Shown here piece after piece: positions 25,281 through 33,687 of a stretch of DNA of 40,848 nucleotides. Position numbers and translations under genes: made by a program. The stretch's first letter is position 1; every line of letters starts with the position of its first letter. The notes beneath the pieces were generated by a model, which made no database searches, had not been told where the DNA came from, and saw only the letters and a list, made by a program, of their open reading frames with translations. The stretch is taken from assembly GCA_002422985.1 (NCBI GenBank), contig DITZ01000066.1:53927-94774 (forward strand), written 5' to 3'. Origin of the DNA: Sphingomonadales bacterium UBA6171 (GTDB lineage: Bacteria; Pseudomonadota; Alphaproteobacteria; Sphingomonadales; Sphingomonadaceae).

Positions 25281-25940
25281 TCACAGCACCGCCAGCGCCA
25301 TGCGCAGCTGCCGCACCGGATTGGCCACCCGCCCCGGCTCCCGCCCCTTGGCCGCGTCGCGCAGATCCCCGTCCGCCAGCACCACCAATCCGCGCAGGGC
25401 CGGCGCAATCCTGCGCAGCCCTTCTGCCCGCCCGGCCCCGTCAAACAGCCCATGATCGCGCCACAGCCGCGCCCGCGCCCACAGCGCGCCGGCCGCCAGC
25501 AGGGCGGGCCGCTGCGCATCCGCAGGCGGCTCGCCATCGATCGCCGTCTGCAACGCCACAAACAATGGCCCGCCGCGCGCCGCGGCAATCGCCGCTACAT
25601 CCTTCGCGCCTTCCAGCAGATGCGGCAGATGCCCTTCCTCGATGTCGGCCAGCGCCACCAGATTCACCCGCCGCGCCAGCGCCTCCGTCGCCAGCGCCGC
25701 CAGCAGGGGCTGCGGCGGCGCGGGCGCGCCCTTCCCCAGCGCCTGCACCTGCTCCCGCCACCAGGCCAGCCGCACTTCCGCCAGCATCGGCTCGCTCACG
25801 TCCGCCACCACCCGCGCCTGCTCCAGATCCAGCGCATGGATGGCAAACAGCGCCGGGCGCGCCGCCGCCGGTGCCCACAGCACCGAAAGCCAGCGTTCCC
25901 GGTCCCGCGCCCGCACAAACTGATCGGGCGCGTCGTCCAT
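25281..25940 (-). CDS. NDUFAF6-like squalene/phytoene synthase-fold protein
   Basis: A 219-residue protein of the squalene/phytoene synthase superfamily, in the NDUFAF6-like group. The block FVRARDRERWLSVLWAPAAARPALFAIHAL and the segment VSEPMLAEVRLAWWREQV identify it. The aspartate-rich motifs needed to bind prenyl diphosphates are missing, so it is probably not a synthase. Mitochondrial relatives help assemble respiratory complex I, but a bacterial role is not established. It starts 5 bp after the ettA stop and so is likely cotranscribed with it. Confidence 0.78.
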   Translation of the reverse strand: MDDAPDQFVRARDRERWLSVLWAPAAARPALFAIHALDLEQARVVADVSEPMLAEVRLAWWREQVQALGKGAPAPPQPLLAALATEALARRVNLVALADIEEGHLPHLLEGAKDVAAIAAARGGPLFVALQTAIDGEPPADAQRPALLAAGALWARARLWRDHGLFDGAGRAEGLRRIAPALRGLVVLADGDLRDAAKGREPGRVANPVRQLRMALAVL

Positions 25941-25945
25941 CAGCG

Positions 25946-27625
25946 TCAGCGCGTCAGCTTCTTGTAAGACAAGCGGTGCGGCCGGTCCGCCGCGTCGCCC
26001 AGACGCCGCCGCTTGTCCGCCTCATACATTTCGAAATTGCCCTCGAACCATTCCACATGGCTGTTGCCCTCGAACGCCAGAATATGCGTCGCCAGCCGGT
26101 CCAGGAAGAATCGGTCGTGGCTGATCACCACCGCGCAGCCGGCGAAATTCTCCAGCGCTTCTTCCAGCGCGCGCAGCGTTTCCACGTCCAGATCATTGGT
26201 CGGCTCATCCAGCAGCAGCACATTGCCGCCCTCTTTCAGCATCTTCGCCAGATGCACCCGGTTGCGTTCCCCGCCGGAAAGCTGCCCCACCTTCTTCTGC
26301 TGGTCGGTCCCCTTGAAGCCAAAGGCCCCCACATAGGCGCGGCTCGACACTTCCTGCCTGCCAAAGGTGAAGCGCTCATTGCCCTCCGACACTTCCTCCC
26401 ACACATTCTTGTCGGCCGACAGCGCATCACGGCTCTGGTCCACATAGCCCAGATGCACCGTCTCCCCCACCTTGATGCTGCCTTCGTCCGGCTGTTCCTG
26501 CCCGGTAATCATGCGGAACAGCGTGGTCTTGCCTGCGCCGTTCGGCCCGATAACGCCCACGATGCCGCCCGGCGGCAGCATGAAGGAAAGCCCTTCAAAC
26601 AGCAGCTTGTCGCCATAGGCCTTGCTCAGATTGCTGGCCTCGATCACCGTCGAGCCCAGCCGTTCCGGGTTGCGGATCAGGATCTGCCGGTCAGAGCTGC
26701 GCTGCTGGTCCTGCTTCGCCACCAGCTCGTCAAACGCCTTGATCCGCGCCTTGGATTTCGATTGCCGCGCCTTGGGGCTGGAACGGATCCATTCCAGTTC
26801 CTGGGTAATCGCCTTGGAGCGGCTGTCGCCTTCCCGCTCCTCCTGCGCCATGCGCTTGGCCTTGGCTTCCAGCCAGGCGGAATAATTGCCCTCAAAGGGA
26901 ATGCCCTGCCCGTAATAAAGCTCCAGCACCCAGCCGACCACATTATCAAGGAAATAGCGATCATGGGTCACCAGAATCACATTGCCCCGATATTCCTTCA
27001 GGTGATTCTCCAGCCAGGACACCGATTCCGCATCCAGATGGTTGGTCGGCTCATCCAGCAGCAGGATGCCCGGTTTTTCCAGCAGCAGCCGGCACAGCGC
27101 AATCCGCCGCTTTTCCCCGCCGGAAAGATTTTCAACCGACCAGTCGCCCGGCGGGCAGCGCAGCGCGTCCATGGCGATTTCCAGCTGGTTATCCAGCGTC
27201 CAGCCATCCACCGCGTCGATTTTTTCCTGCAACGTGCCCATTTCTTCCAGCAGCGCGTCGAAATCGGTCGCGTCCGTCGGATCGCCCATTTCCGCTGAAA
27301 TGGCATTGAAACGGTCGATCATGTCGGCCACCGGCCGCACGCCATCCTTCACATTTTCCAGCACAGATTTTGTCGGGTCCAGCTGCGGCTCCTGCGCCAG
27401 ATAGCCAACCGTCACGCCTTCGCCCGCCCAGGCCTCGCCGCTATACTCCTTGTCGATCCCCGCCATGATCTTCATCAGCGTGGATTTGCCCGATCCGTTC
27501 ATGCCGATGATGGCAATCTTGGCATCCGGATAGAATTGCAGATGAATGCCGTTCAGAATCGGCTTCGACGCACCGGGGAAGGTCTTGGTGAGACCCTTCA
27601 TCACATAGGAAAATTGCTGGGCCAC
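25946..27625 (-). CDS. ettA: Energy-dependent translational throttle protein EttA (ABC-F)
   Basis: A 559-residue ABC-F ATPase without membrane segments, the normal EttA length. It binds the ribosomal E site and gates elongation by ATP level. Two nucleotide-binding domains are seen: Walker A GMNGSGKST (41-49) and GPNGAGKTT (about 355-363), signatures LSGGEKRR and LSGGERNR, and Walker B LLLDEPTNHLD and LLLDEPTNDLD. The inter-domain linker and the arm-type insertion of EttA are present. The start is GTG at 27625. It is divergent from gyrA. Confidence 0.96.
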   Translation of the reverse strand: MAQQFSYVMKGLTKTFPGASKPILNGIHLQFYPDAKIAIIGMNGSGKSTLMKIMAGIDKEYSGEAWAGEGVTVGYLAQEPQLDPTKSVLENVKDGVRPVADMIDRFNAISAEMGDPTDATDFDALLEEMGTLQEKIDAVDGWTLDNQLEIAMDALRCPPGDWSVENLSGGEKRRIALCRLLLEKPGILLLDEPTNHLDAESVSWLENHLKEYRGNVILVTHDRYFLDNVVGWVLELYYGQGIPFEGNYSAWLEAKAKRMAQEEREGDSRSKAITQELEWIRSSPKARQSKSKARIKAFDELVAKQDQQRSSDRQILIRNPERLGSTVIEASNLSKAYGDKLLFEGLSFMLPPGGIVGVIGPNGAGKTTLFRMITGQEQPDEGSIKVGETVHLGYVDQSRDALSADKNVWEEVSEGNERFTFGRQEVSSRAYVGAFGFKGTDQQKKVGQLSGGERNRVHLAKMLKEGGNVLLLDEPTNDLDVETLRALEEALENFAGCAVVISHDRFFLDRLATHILAFEGNSHVEWFEGNFEMYEADKRRRLGDAADRPHRLSYKKLTR

Positions 27626-27737
27626 AATGGTCTTTCAGGGGAAGCAGGGGGAAAAATACGCCCCCGCCCTTAGCGAAGGACCGGGCAGCCCTCAACCCAC
27701 CCCCCGGAGAGGACGGGCGACCCCCAGCAACAGGGGC

Positions 27738-27755
27738 GTCATCCCCGCGAAAGCG
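27738..27755. repeat. Half copy of a common GTCATCCCCGCGAAAGCG repeat
   Basis: The 18 bases GTCATCCCCGCGAAAGCG look like one arm of a very widespread proteobacterial palindromic repeat that usually continues GGGGA; here it reads CAAAAC instead. It lies in the 222-bp ettA-gyrA divergent region (27,626-27,848), which must also hold both promoters. I could not define a convincing -35/-10 there. Confidence 0.4.
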
Positions 27756-27848
27756 CAAAACCGCTCCAGTTCACCCGGCCCCCGGCAGCAGCCCCGGCGC
27801 CAGCGTGCCGCGCTTTCCAATCCCGCCCCCAGCCGCTAGAGCTTGATA

Positions 27849-30554
27849 ATGTCCGATACCGTTGAACCGACCGTCCCGCCTGCCCCGATTCCAGGGGGCG
27901 ACATCGCCCCCGTCAGCATCGTGGAGGAGATGCGCTCCTCCTACCTCGATTATGCCATGTCGGTCATCGTCTCCCGCGCGCTGCCCGATGTGCGCGACGG
28001 CCTGAAACCGGTCCACCGCCGCATCCTGTTTTCCGCGCAGGAATCGGGCTTCACGTCCGACAAGCCGTTCCGCAAATCCGCCCGCATCGTCGGCGACGTC
28101 ATGGGGAAATATCACCCGCATGGCGACAGCGCCATCTATGACGCGCTCGCCCGCATGGCGCAGGACTGGTCGATGCGGCTCACCCTCATCCAGGGTCAGG
28201 GCAATTTCGGCTCGATGGACCCGGACCCGCCGGCCGCCATGCGCTACACCGAAGCGCGGCTTTCAAAGGCGGCGGAATCGCTGCTCGACGATCTGGACAA
28301 GGACACGGTTGATTTCGTGCCTAACTATGATGGCCAGGAAATCGAGCCGTCCGTCCTCCCGGCCCGCTTCCCCAACCTGCTGGTGAACGGCGCGGGCGGC
28401 ATCGCGGTGGGCATGGCCACCAACATCGCCCCGCACAATCTGGGCGAGGTGCTGCTCGCCTGCTTCGCCTATCTGGATGATCGCGCCATCACCGCCGAGG
28501 CGCTGATGGAATATGTGCCCGCCCCGGATTTCCCCACCGGCGCGCTGATCCTCCGAACCCATGGCATCGCCAGCGCCATGACGACGGGGCGCGGCTCCAT
28601 CATGATGCGCTCCCGCCATGTGATCGAGGACAGGCGCGGCTCCGGCCAGCAGATCGTGCTCACCGAAATCCCCTATCAGGTCGGCAAGGCCGGGCTGGTG
28701 GAGAAAATCGCCGACGCGGTGAAAGACAAGCGCATCGAGGGCGTGTCCGATCTGCGCGACGAGTCCAACCGCGAAGGCGTCCGCATCGTGATGGAGCTGA
28801 AGCGCGACGCGGTGCCCGAAGTGGTGCTCAATCAGCTCTGGCGCTACACGCCGGCGCAATCCAGCTTCCCGGCCAATATGCTGGCGCTGCGTGGCGGCCG
28901 CCCGGAACAGCTGAACCTGCGGGACATCATCCAGGCCTTCATCACCTTCCGCGAGGAGGTGGTCACCCGCCGCTCCCGCTTCGAGCTGAAAAAGGCGCGC
29001 GAACGCGCCCATCTGCTGCTGGGTCTGGTCGTCGCCGTCACCAATCTGGATGAAGTCGTCGCCATCATCCGCCGCAGCGCCAGCCCGCCCGAAGCGCGCG
29101 AAGCCCTGCTGGCGCGCGTCTGGCCGGCCGCCGAAATCGCGCAATATCTGAAGCTGGTGGACGATGCCGAGCTGGAGCAGGACGGCGAAGACCTGACCGG
29201 CACCACCTATCGCCTGTCGGAACTCCAGGTCCGCGCCATCCTCGATCTGCGCCTCCACCGCCTCACGGCGCTTGGCCGCGATGAAATCGGCAACGAGCTG
29301 CAAACGCTCGCCGAAAAAATCGCCGACCTTATCGACATCCTTTCCAGCCGCGCCCGGCTGGAGCAGGTGATCCGCGACGAGCTGGCCGATGTGCAAGGCC
29401 GTTTCGTCACGCCGCGCCGGTCGGAAATCGTGCAGGCCGATGATGTGGACGATGAAGATCTCATCGCGCGCGAAGACATGGTCGTCACCGTCACGCTGTC
29501 CGGCTGGATCAAGCGCGTCAGCCTCATGAGCTATCGCGCGCAGGCGCGCGGCGGCAAGGGCCGGCAGGGCATGGCGACGAAGGAGGAGGATACCGTCACC
29601 GAGCTGTTCGTGGCCTCCACCCATGCGCCGGTGCTGTTCTTCTCCACGCTGGGCAAAGTCTATCGGCTGAAGGTCTGGAAGCTGCCCGAAGGCACCCCCC
29701 AGTCCAAGGGCCGGGCCATGGCCAATCTGCTGCCGCTGGAGCCGGGCGAAACCATCCGCACCGTGCTGGCGCTGCCCGAGGATGAGGCCGAATGGAGCCA
29801 GCTGCATGTGATGTTCGCCACGGCGCGCGGGCTGGTGCGGCGCAACAGCATGGATGCCTTTGCCAATGTGCCGTCCAACGGCAAGATTGCCATGCGCTTC
29901 GAGGATGGCAGCAACGACAAGCTGGTGGGCGTGGCGCTCTGCCATGAATCACAGGACATCCTGCTCGCCGCCCGCTCCGGCAAGGCCATCCGCTTCGAAG
30001 CCACCGCCGTGCGCGAGTTCCAGAGCCGCACCTCCACCGGCGTGCGCGGCATGGAGCTTGACGACAGCGACGAGATCATCTCGCTCTCCGTGCTGCGCCG
30101 CGTCGGCACCAGCACCGAAGAGCGCGAACTCTATCTGAAATCCCCGCCCTGGCGCGGCGGCACCGGTGCCGAAGGGCTGACACCGGAACGCTATCAGCTG
30201 ATGGCCGAAAATGAGCAGTTCATCCTCACCATCACCGCCAACGGCTATGGCAAACGCTCATCCGCCTATGAATATCGCCGCACCAACCGCGGCGGCAAGG
30301 GCATCGTCAACATCGACACCTCGGCCCGCAACGGTCTGGTCGCCGGCAGCTTCCCGGTGGAGCCGACCGAGCAGATCATGCTCGTCACCGATCAGGGCAA
30401 GCTCATCCGCATGCCCGTCGCCGACATCCGCATCGCCGGCCGCTCCACTCAGGGCGTCACCCTGTTCCGCGTGGCCGACGAGGAACATGTCGTCTCCACC
30501 GCCCGCATCCGCGACGCAGAGGAGAACGAAGAGGAAACTGCCGGCGACGCATGA
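27849..30554 (+). CDS. gyrA: DNA gyrase subunit A
   Basis: A 901-residue type IIA topoisomerase subunit that cuts and rejoins DNA with GyrB to introduce negative supercoils. The winged-helix region with the catalytic Y133 (AMRYTEAR) follows the conserved SSYLDYAMSVIVSRALPDVRDG. The C-terminal beta-pinwheel carries the GyrA box as QARGGKG, which favours GyrA over ParC. In the quinolone region S94 and D98 (equivalent to E. coli S83 and D87) are unmutated. The ATG at 27849 is preferred to TTG at 27843. The acidic tail is usual. The stop overlaps tsaD by 4 bp. Confidence 0.95.
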   Translation: MSDTVEPTVPPAPIPGGDIAPVSIVEEMRSSYLDYAMSVIVSRALPDVRDGLKPVHRRILFSAQESGFTSDKPFRKSARIVGDVMGKYHPHGDSAIYDALARMAQDWSMRLTLIQGQGNFGSMDPDPPAAMRYTEARLSKAAESLLDDLDKDTVDFVPNYDGQEIEPSVLPARFPNLLVNGAGGIAVGMATNIAPHNLGEVLLACFAYLDDRAITAEALMEYVPAPDFPTGALILRTHGIASAMTTGRGSIMMRSRHVIEDRRGSGQQIVLTEIPYQVGKAGLVEKIADAVKDKRIEGVSDLRDESNREGVRIVMELKRDAVPEVVLNQLWRYTPAQSSFPANMLALRGGRPEQLNLRDIIQAFITFREEVVTRRSRFELKKARERAHLLLGLVVAVTNLDEVVAIIRRSASPPEAREALLARVWPAAEIAQYLKLVDDAELEQDGEDLTGTTYRLSELQVRAILDLRLHRLTALGRDEIGNELQTLAEKIADLIDILSSRARLEQVIRDELADVQGRFVTPRRSEIVQADDVDDEDLIAREDMVVTVTLSGWIKRVSLMSYRAQARGGKGRQGMATKEEDTVTELFVASTHAPVLFFSTLGKVYRLKVWKLPEGTPQSKGRAMANLLPLEPGETIRTVLALPEDEAEWSQLHVMFATARGLVRRNSMDAFANVPSNGKIAMRFEDGSNDKLVGVALCHESQDILLAARSGKAIRFEATAVREFQSRTSTGVRGMELDDSDEIISLSVLRRVGTSTEERELYLKSPPWRGGTGAEGLTPERYQLMAENEQFILTITANGYGKRSSAYEYRRTNRGGKGIVNIDTSARNGLVAGSFPVEPTEQIMLVTDQGKLIRMPVADIRIAGRSTQGVTLFRVADEEHVVSTARIRDAEENEEETAGDA

Positions 30555-31582
30555 CGCTGCTGCTCGCCATCGAATCCTCCTGCGACGAAACCGCCGTGGC
30601 GCTGGTGCGGGAAGACCGCACCATCCTCGCCCAGCGCATCGCAAGCCAGGAGGAGGCGCACCGCCCCTTCGGCGGCGTCGTCCCGGAACTCGCCGCCCGG
30701 GCGCATGCCGAACGCCTCTCGCCGATGATCGCCGCCGTGCTGGATGAAGCGGGCCTCGCGCTTGACGATGTGGACGCCATCGCCGCCACCGCCGGCCCCG
30801 GTCTTATCGGCGGCGTCATGGTCGGCCTCGTTTGCGCCAAAGCCCTCGCCTTTGCCGCCGGCAAGCCGCTTTATGGCATCAACCATCTTGAAGGCCACGC
30901 CCTTTCGCCGCGCCTCGTCGATGCCGGTCTCGCCTTCCCCTACCTTCTCCTCCTCGTCTCCGGCGGCCACTGCCAGCTGATCGCGGTGGACGGCATCGGC
31001 CACTACCGGCGGCTGGCCACCACCATCGACGACGCAGCCGGCGAGGCGTTCGACAAGGTGGCGAAAATGCTCGACCTCGGCTTCCCCGGCGGCCCGGCGG
31101 TCGAGCGCGCCGCCGCCGCCGGCCAGCCCGTCGTCCCGCTCCCACGCCCGCTGGTCGGCTCCGGCGAGCCGCATTTCAGCTTCGCCGGCCTCAAAACCGC
31201 CGTGCTGCGCGCCGTGCAATCCGGCCGGCACAGCAGCGCCGACATCGCCGCCAGCTTCCAGTCCGCCGTCACCGATTGCCTCGCAGACCGAACCCGCCTG
31301 GCACTGGCCGCCATGCCCGAAGCCAGCGCGCTGGTGGTCGCCGGCGGGGTCGCCGCCAACAGCGCGGTGCGCACCGCGCTTCGGGCCGAAGCCGTCCGCG
31401 CCCATATCCCCTTTGTCGCCCCGCCCCCCTGGCTCTGCACCGACAATGCCGCCATGATCGGCTGGGCCGCGCTCGAACGCCACGCCGCCAACCTCCCGCC
31501 CGAGCCGGACCCCCAGGCCCGCCCCCGCTGGCCGCTCGACCCCACCGCCGAACCAGCCCGCGGCGCCGGCGTGAAGGCGTGA
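30551..31582 (+). CDS. tsaD: tRNA N6-adenosine threonylcarbamoyltransferase
   Basis: A 343-residue ASKHA-fold enzyme that with TsaB and TsaE transfers threonylcarbamoyl to A37 of ANN-decoding tRNAs. The start LAIESSCDETAVALV and the metal-binding HxxxH (H112 and H116 in NHLEGHALSPR) are clear, as are GPGLIGGVMVGL and the C-terminal CTDNAAMIGWAA. The ATGA overlap with gyrA gives translational coupling. After the stop comes a 105-bp gap with the second copy of the REP-like element, then gpsA. Confidence 0.96.
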   Translation: MTLLLAIESSCDETAVALVREDRTILAQRIASQEEAHRPFGGVVPELAARAHAERLSPMIAAVLDEAGLALDDVDAIAATAGPGLIGGVMVGLVCAKALAFAAGKPLYGINHLEGHALSPRLVDAGLAFPYLLLLVSGGHCQLIAVDGIGHYRRLATTIDDAAGEAFDKVAKMLDLGFPGGPAVERAAAAGQPVVPLPRPLVGSGEPHFSFAGLKTAVLRAVQSGRHSSADIAASFQSAVTDCLADRTRLALAAMPEASALVVAGGVAANSAVRTALRAEAVRAHIPFVAPPPWLCTDNAAMIGWAALERHAANLPPEPDPQARPRWPLDPTAEPARGAGVKA

Positions 31583-31599
31583 AGGAAATAATACACCAA

Positions 31600-31638
31600 T
31601 TCCTCCCCTCCCCTTGCACGGAGGGGCCGGGGGTGGGG
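31600..31638 (-). repeat. REP-like 39-nt hairpin element, copy 2
   Basis: Inverted copy of the element at 16410-16448 (35 of 39 bases identical). The hairpin is CCCCTCC (31605-31611) with GGAGGGG (31620-31626) around an 8-base loop. It lies between tsaD and gpsA, which otherwise look like one transcript, and may act as an mRNA-stability or attenuation element. Confidence 0.72.
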
Positions 31639-31687
31639 GCCATCCCCAAACGCAACACCCGCCAACGCAGCCGAAAGACCCCCTGAA

Positions 31688-32665
31688 ATGATCGCCATCA
31701 TCGGTGCCGGTGCCTGGGGCACCGCGCTGGCCAACATCATGGCCCAATCCGAAGACGTGCTCCTCTGGGCACGCGAGCCCGATGTCGTTGCCAGCATCAA
31801 CGAAAGCCGGCTGAACCCGCTCTTCCTCCCCGACATCCCGCTCAGCCCGCGCATCCGTGCCACCACCAGCATCGCAGACCTCGCCGGCACCGATCTCTGG
31901 CTCGTCGTCCCCCCTGCCCAGTTCCTCGGCCGCGTCCTCTCCTCCGCGCCGCTCGCTCACCGCCCCACGCTCATCCTGTGCGCCAAGGGCATCGAGGCCG
32001 GATCGCACCGGCTGATGGCCGAAGTCGCCGCCGCCGCCGCCCCGCAATCCGCGCTCGCCGTCCTTTCCGGCCCCAGCTTCGCCGCCGAAGCCGCGCGCGG
32101 CCTGCCCACCGCTGTCACGCTGGCGGCCGACAGCATGGCCCAGGCCGCCGCGCTGGCAGCGCGCATCGCGCGGCCCACCTTCCGTCCCTATGCCTCCGAT
32201 GATGTCACCGGTGCGGAAATCGGCGGCGCGGTGAAAAACGTCCTCGCCATCGCCTGCGGCGTCGTCATCGGCGCCGGTCTCGGCGAAAACGCCCGCGCCG
32301 CCATCATCGCCCGCGGCTTCGCGGAAATGACCCGCTTCGGTATCGCGCGCGGCGGCCGCGCCGAAACGCTCGCCGGCCTCTCCGGCCTGGGTGATCTCGT
32401 CCTCACCTGCGGCTCCACCCAGTCGCGCAACATGTCGCTCGGCATGGCGCTGGGCCGGGGCCAAAACGCCGAACAGGCGCTCGCCGGCAAAGTCTCGGTC
32501 GCCGAGGGTGCCGCCACCGCCCCGGTGCTGGTCGAAGCCGCCGCCGCTGCCGGCGTCGATATGCCGATTGCGGCCGCCGTCGCCGATCTGCTGGCCGGCC
32601 GCGCCGCCGTGGCAGCGGTCATCCGGCGCCTGCTCAGCCGCCCCCTGAAGGCCGAAGCACTGTAA
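31688..32665 (+). CDS. gpsA: Glycerol-3-phosphate dehydrogenase [NAD(P)+]
   Basis: A 325-residue enzyme that reduces dihydroxyacetone phosphate to sn-glycerol 3-phosphate, the backbone of phospholipids. The dinucleotide loop is IIGAGAWGTALAN (residues 4-16). CAKGIE, LSGPSFAAEAARGLPTAV and GAVKNVLAIACGV carry the active-site lysines. The C-terminal RNMSLGMALGRG and VAEGAATAP are family-typical. No good Shine-Dalgarno is seen before the ATG. It lies next to lipid-remodelling genes, although that may be chance. Confidence 0.96.
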   Translation: MIAIIGAGAWGTALANIMAQSEDVLLWAREPDVVASINESRLNPLFLPDIPLSPRIRATTSIADLAGTDLWLVVPPAQFLGRVLSSAPLAHRPTLILCAKGIEAGSHRLMAEVAAAAAPQSALAVLSGPSFAAEAARGLPTAVTLAADSMAQAAALAARIARPTFRPYASDDVTGAEIGGAVKNVLAIACGVVIGAGLGENARAAIIARGFAEMTRFGIARGGRAETLAGLSGLGDLVLTCGSTQSRNMSLGMALGRGQNAEQALAGKVSVAEGAATAPVLVEAAAAAGVDMPIAAAVADLLAGRAAVAAVIRRLLSRPLKAEAL

Positions 32666-32681
32666 CCATTCCGCCACACAG

Positions 32682-32715
32682 CTGTCATGTCCGGGTCACG
32701 ACCACCAGATATAGC
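32682..32715 (+). promoter_or_regulatory. Pho box and -10 element upstream of plcP-agt
   Basis: CTGTCAT-GTCC-GGGTCAC (32682-32699) matches the PhoB box: first half-site perfect, second half-site five of seven, with the canonical 11-bp phase. Ten bases later stands TATAGC (32710-32715) as a -10. This is the same geometry as the E. coli phoA promoter, where the Pho box replaces a -35 and is followed after 10 bp by TATAGT. Transcription would start about 36 bases before the plcP ATG. It suggests induction in phosphate limitation. Confidence 0.68.
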
Positions 32716-32757
32716 GCGCAAGCAGTTGCAGACCCACAATGGCAAGGGGCTGATTGC

Positions 32758-33687
32758 ATGGCCAGCATCTATAATTTCGATCTGCGCGCTCCGTCCGCCG
32801 CCCCGCCACCCGCGCGCCTGTCCGGCCCCACGCCGGAATGGCTGGATGCGCCTGACGATGACGAGCCCCGGCGCAAGCTCAAATATCGCACCATCTTCAT
32901 CTCCGACACGCATCTGGGCACCAAGGGCTGCAATGCGGAGCTGCTGCTGGACTTCCTGAAATCGGTGGAGTGCGAAACCCTCTATCTCGTCGGCGACATC
33001 ATCGACGGCTGGCGGCTGAAGCGCGGCTGGTTCTGGCCCACCCGCCACAACGACATCGTGCGGCGCGTGCTGAAAATGGCCAAGCGCGGCACCCGCGTCA
33101 TCTATGTGCCCGGCAATCATGATGAAGTGCTGCGCGATTTCATCGGGCTGGGCTTTGGCGACATCGAAATCCGGCCGGAGGCCATCCACGAAACCGCCGA
33201 CGGCCGCAAACTGCTGGTCCTCCACGGCGACGAGTTTGACGGCGTCGTCCTTTATCACCGCTGGCTCGCCTTTCTGGGCGACCATGCCTATGTCGCGCTG
33301 CTGAAGCTCAATGTCAGCTTCAACTGGTGCCGCCGACAGTTCGGCCTGCCCTATTGGTCGTTGTCCGCCCATCTGAAAAAGCGCGTGAAAAACGCCGTCG
33401 AATATGTCTGCCGCTTCGAGGAAGCCGTGGCGCACGCCGCCCGTGATCGCGGTGCTGATGGCGTGGTCTGCGGCCATATCCACTGCGCCGAAATCCGCCA
33501 GTTTGATGAGATTACCTATTATAACGACGGCGACTGGGTCGAAAGCTGCACCGCGCTCGTCGAACATGCCGATGGCCGCATGGAAATCCTCGACTGGGCG
33601 CAGCGCAACCGGCAGAAAATCGCGGCCGAGCTGCTGATGAAATCGCACCCGCCGCACACCCCGCCTATTCTGGAAACCGCAGAATGA
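32758..33687 (+). CDS. plcP: PlcP-type phospholipase C (LpxH-like metallophosphoesterase)
   Basis: A 309-residue calcineurin-like metallophosphoesterase that databases often label UDP-2,3-diacylglucosamine diphosphatase. Metal ligands are visible: D50 and H52 (ISDTHLG), D80 (LVGDIIDGW), N120-H121 (PGNHDE), the H in VLHGDEFD, and the two H in CGHIHCAE. The segments RRGW-like LKRGWFWPTRHND, PYWSLSAHLKKRVKNAV and YYNDGDWVES resemble Sinorhizobium PlcP, which removes the phosphate head group from phospholipids under phosphate starvation. A GT4 gene follows with an ATGA overlap and a Pho box precedes. The annotation as PlcP is inferred from this context; an LpxH-like role is the alternative. Confidence 0.68.
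   Translation: MASIYNFDLRAPSAAPPPARLSGPTPEWLDAPDDDEPRRKLKYRTIFISDTHLGTKGCNAELLLDFLKSVECETLYLVGDIIDGWRLKRGWFWPTRHNDIVRRVLKMAKRGTRVIYVPGNHDEVLRDFIGLGFGDIEIRPEAIHETADGRKLLVLHGDEFDGVVLYHRWLAFLGDHAYVALLKLNVSFNWCRRQFGLPYWSLSAHLKKRVKNAVEYVCRFEEAVAHAARDRGADGVVCGHIHCAEIRQFDEITYYNDGDWVESCTALVEHADGRMEILDWAQRNRQKIAAELLMKSHPPHTPPILETAE

Noticed and set aside
27849..30554. ParC (topoisomerase IV) instead of GyrA
   Set aside because: The length, the GyrA box variant QARGGKG and the acidic C-terminal tail favour GyrA.
32758..33687. Plain LpxH call
   Set aside because: The family resemblance is real, but the overlapping GT4 gene, the Pho box and the PlcP-like blocks make PlcP the better reading. It is kept as the alternative.
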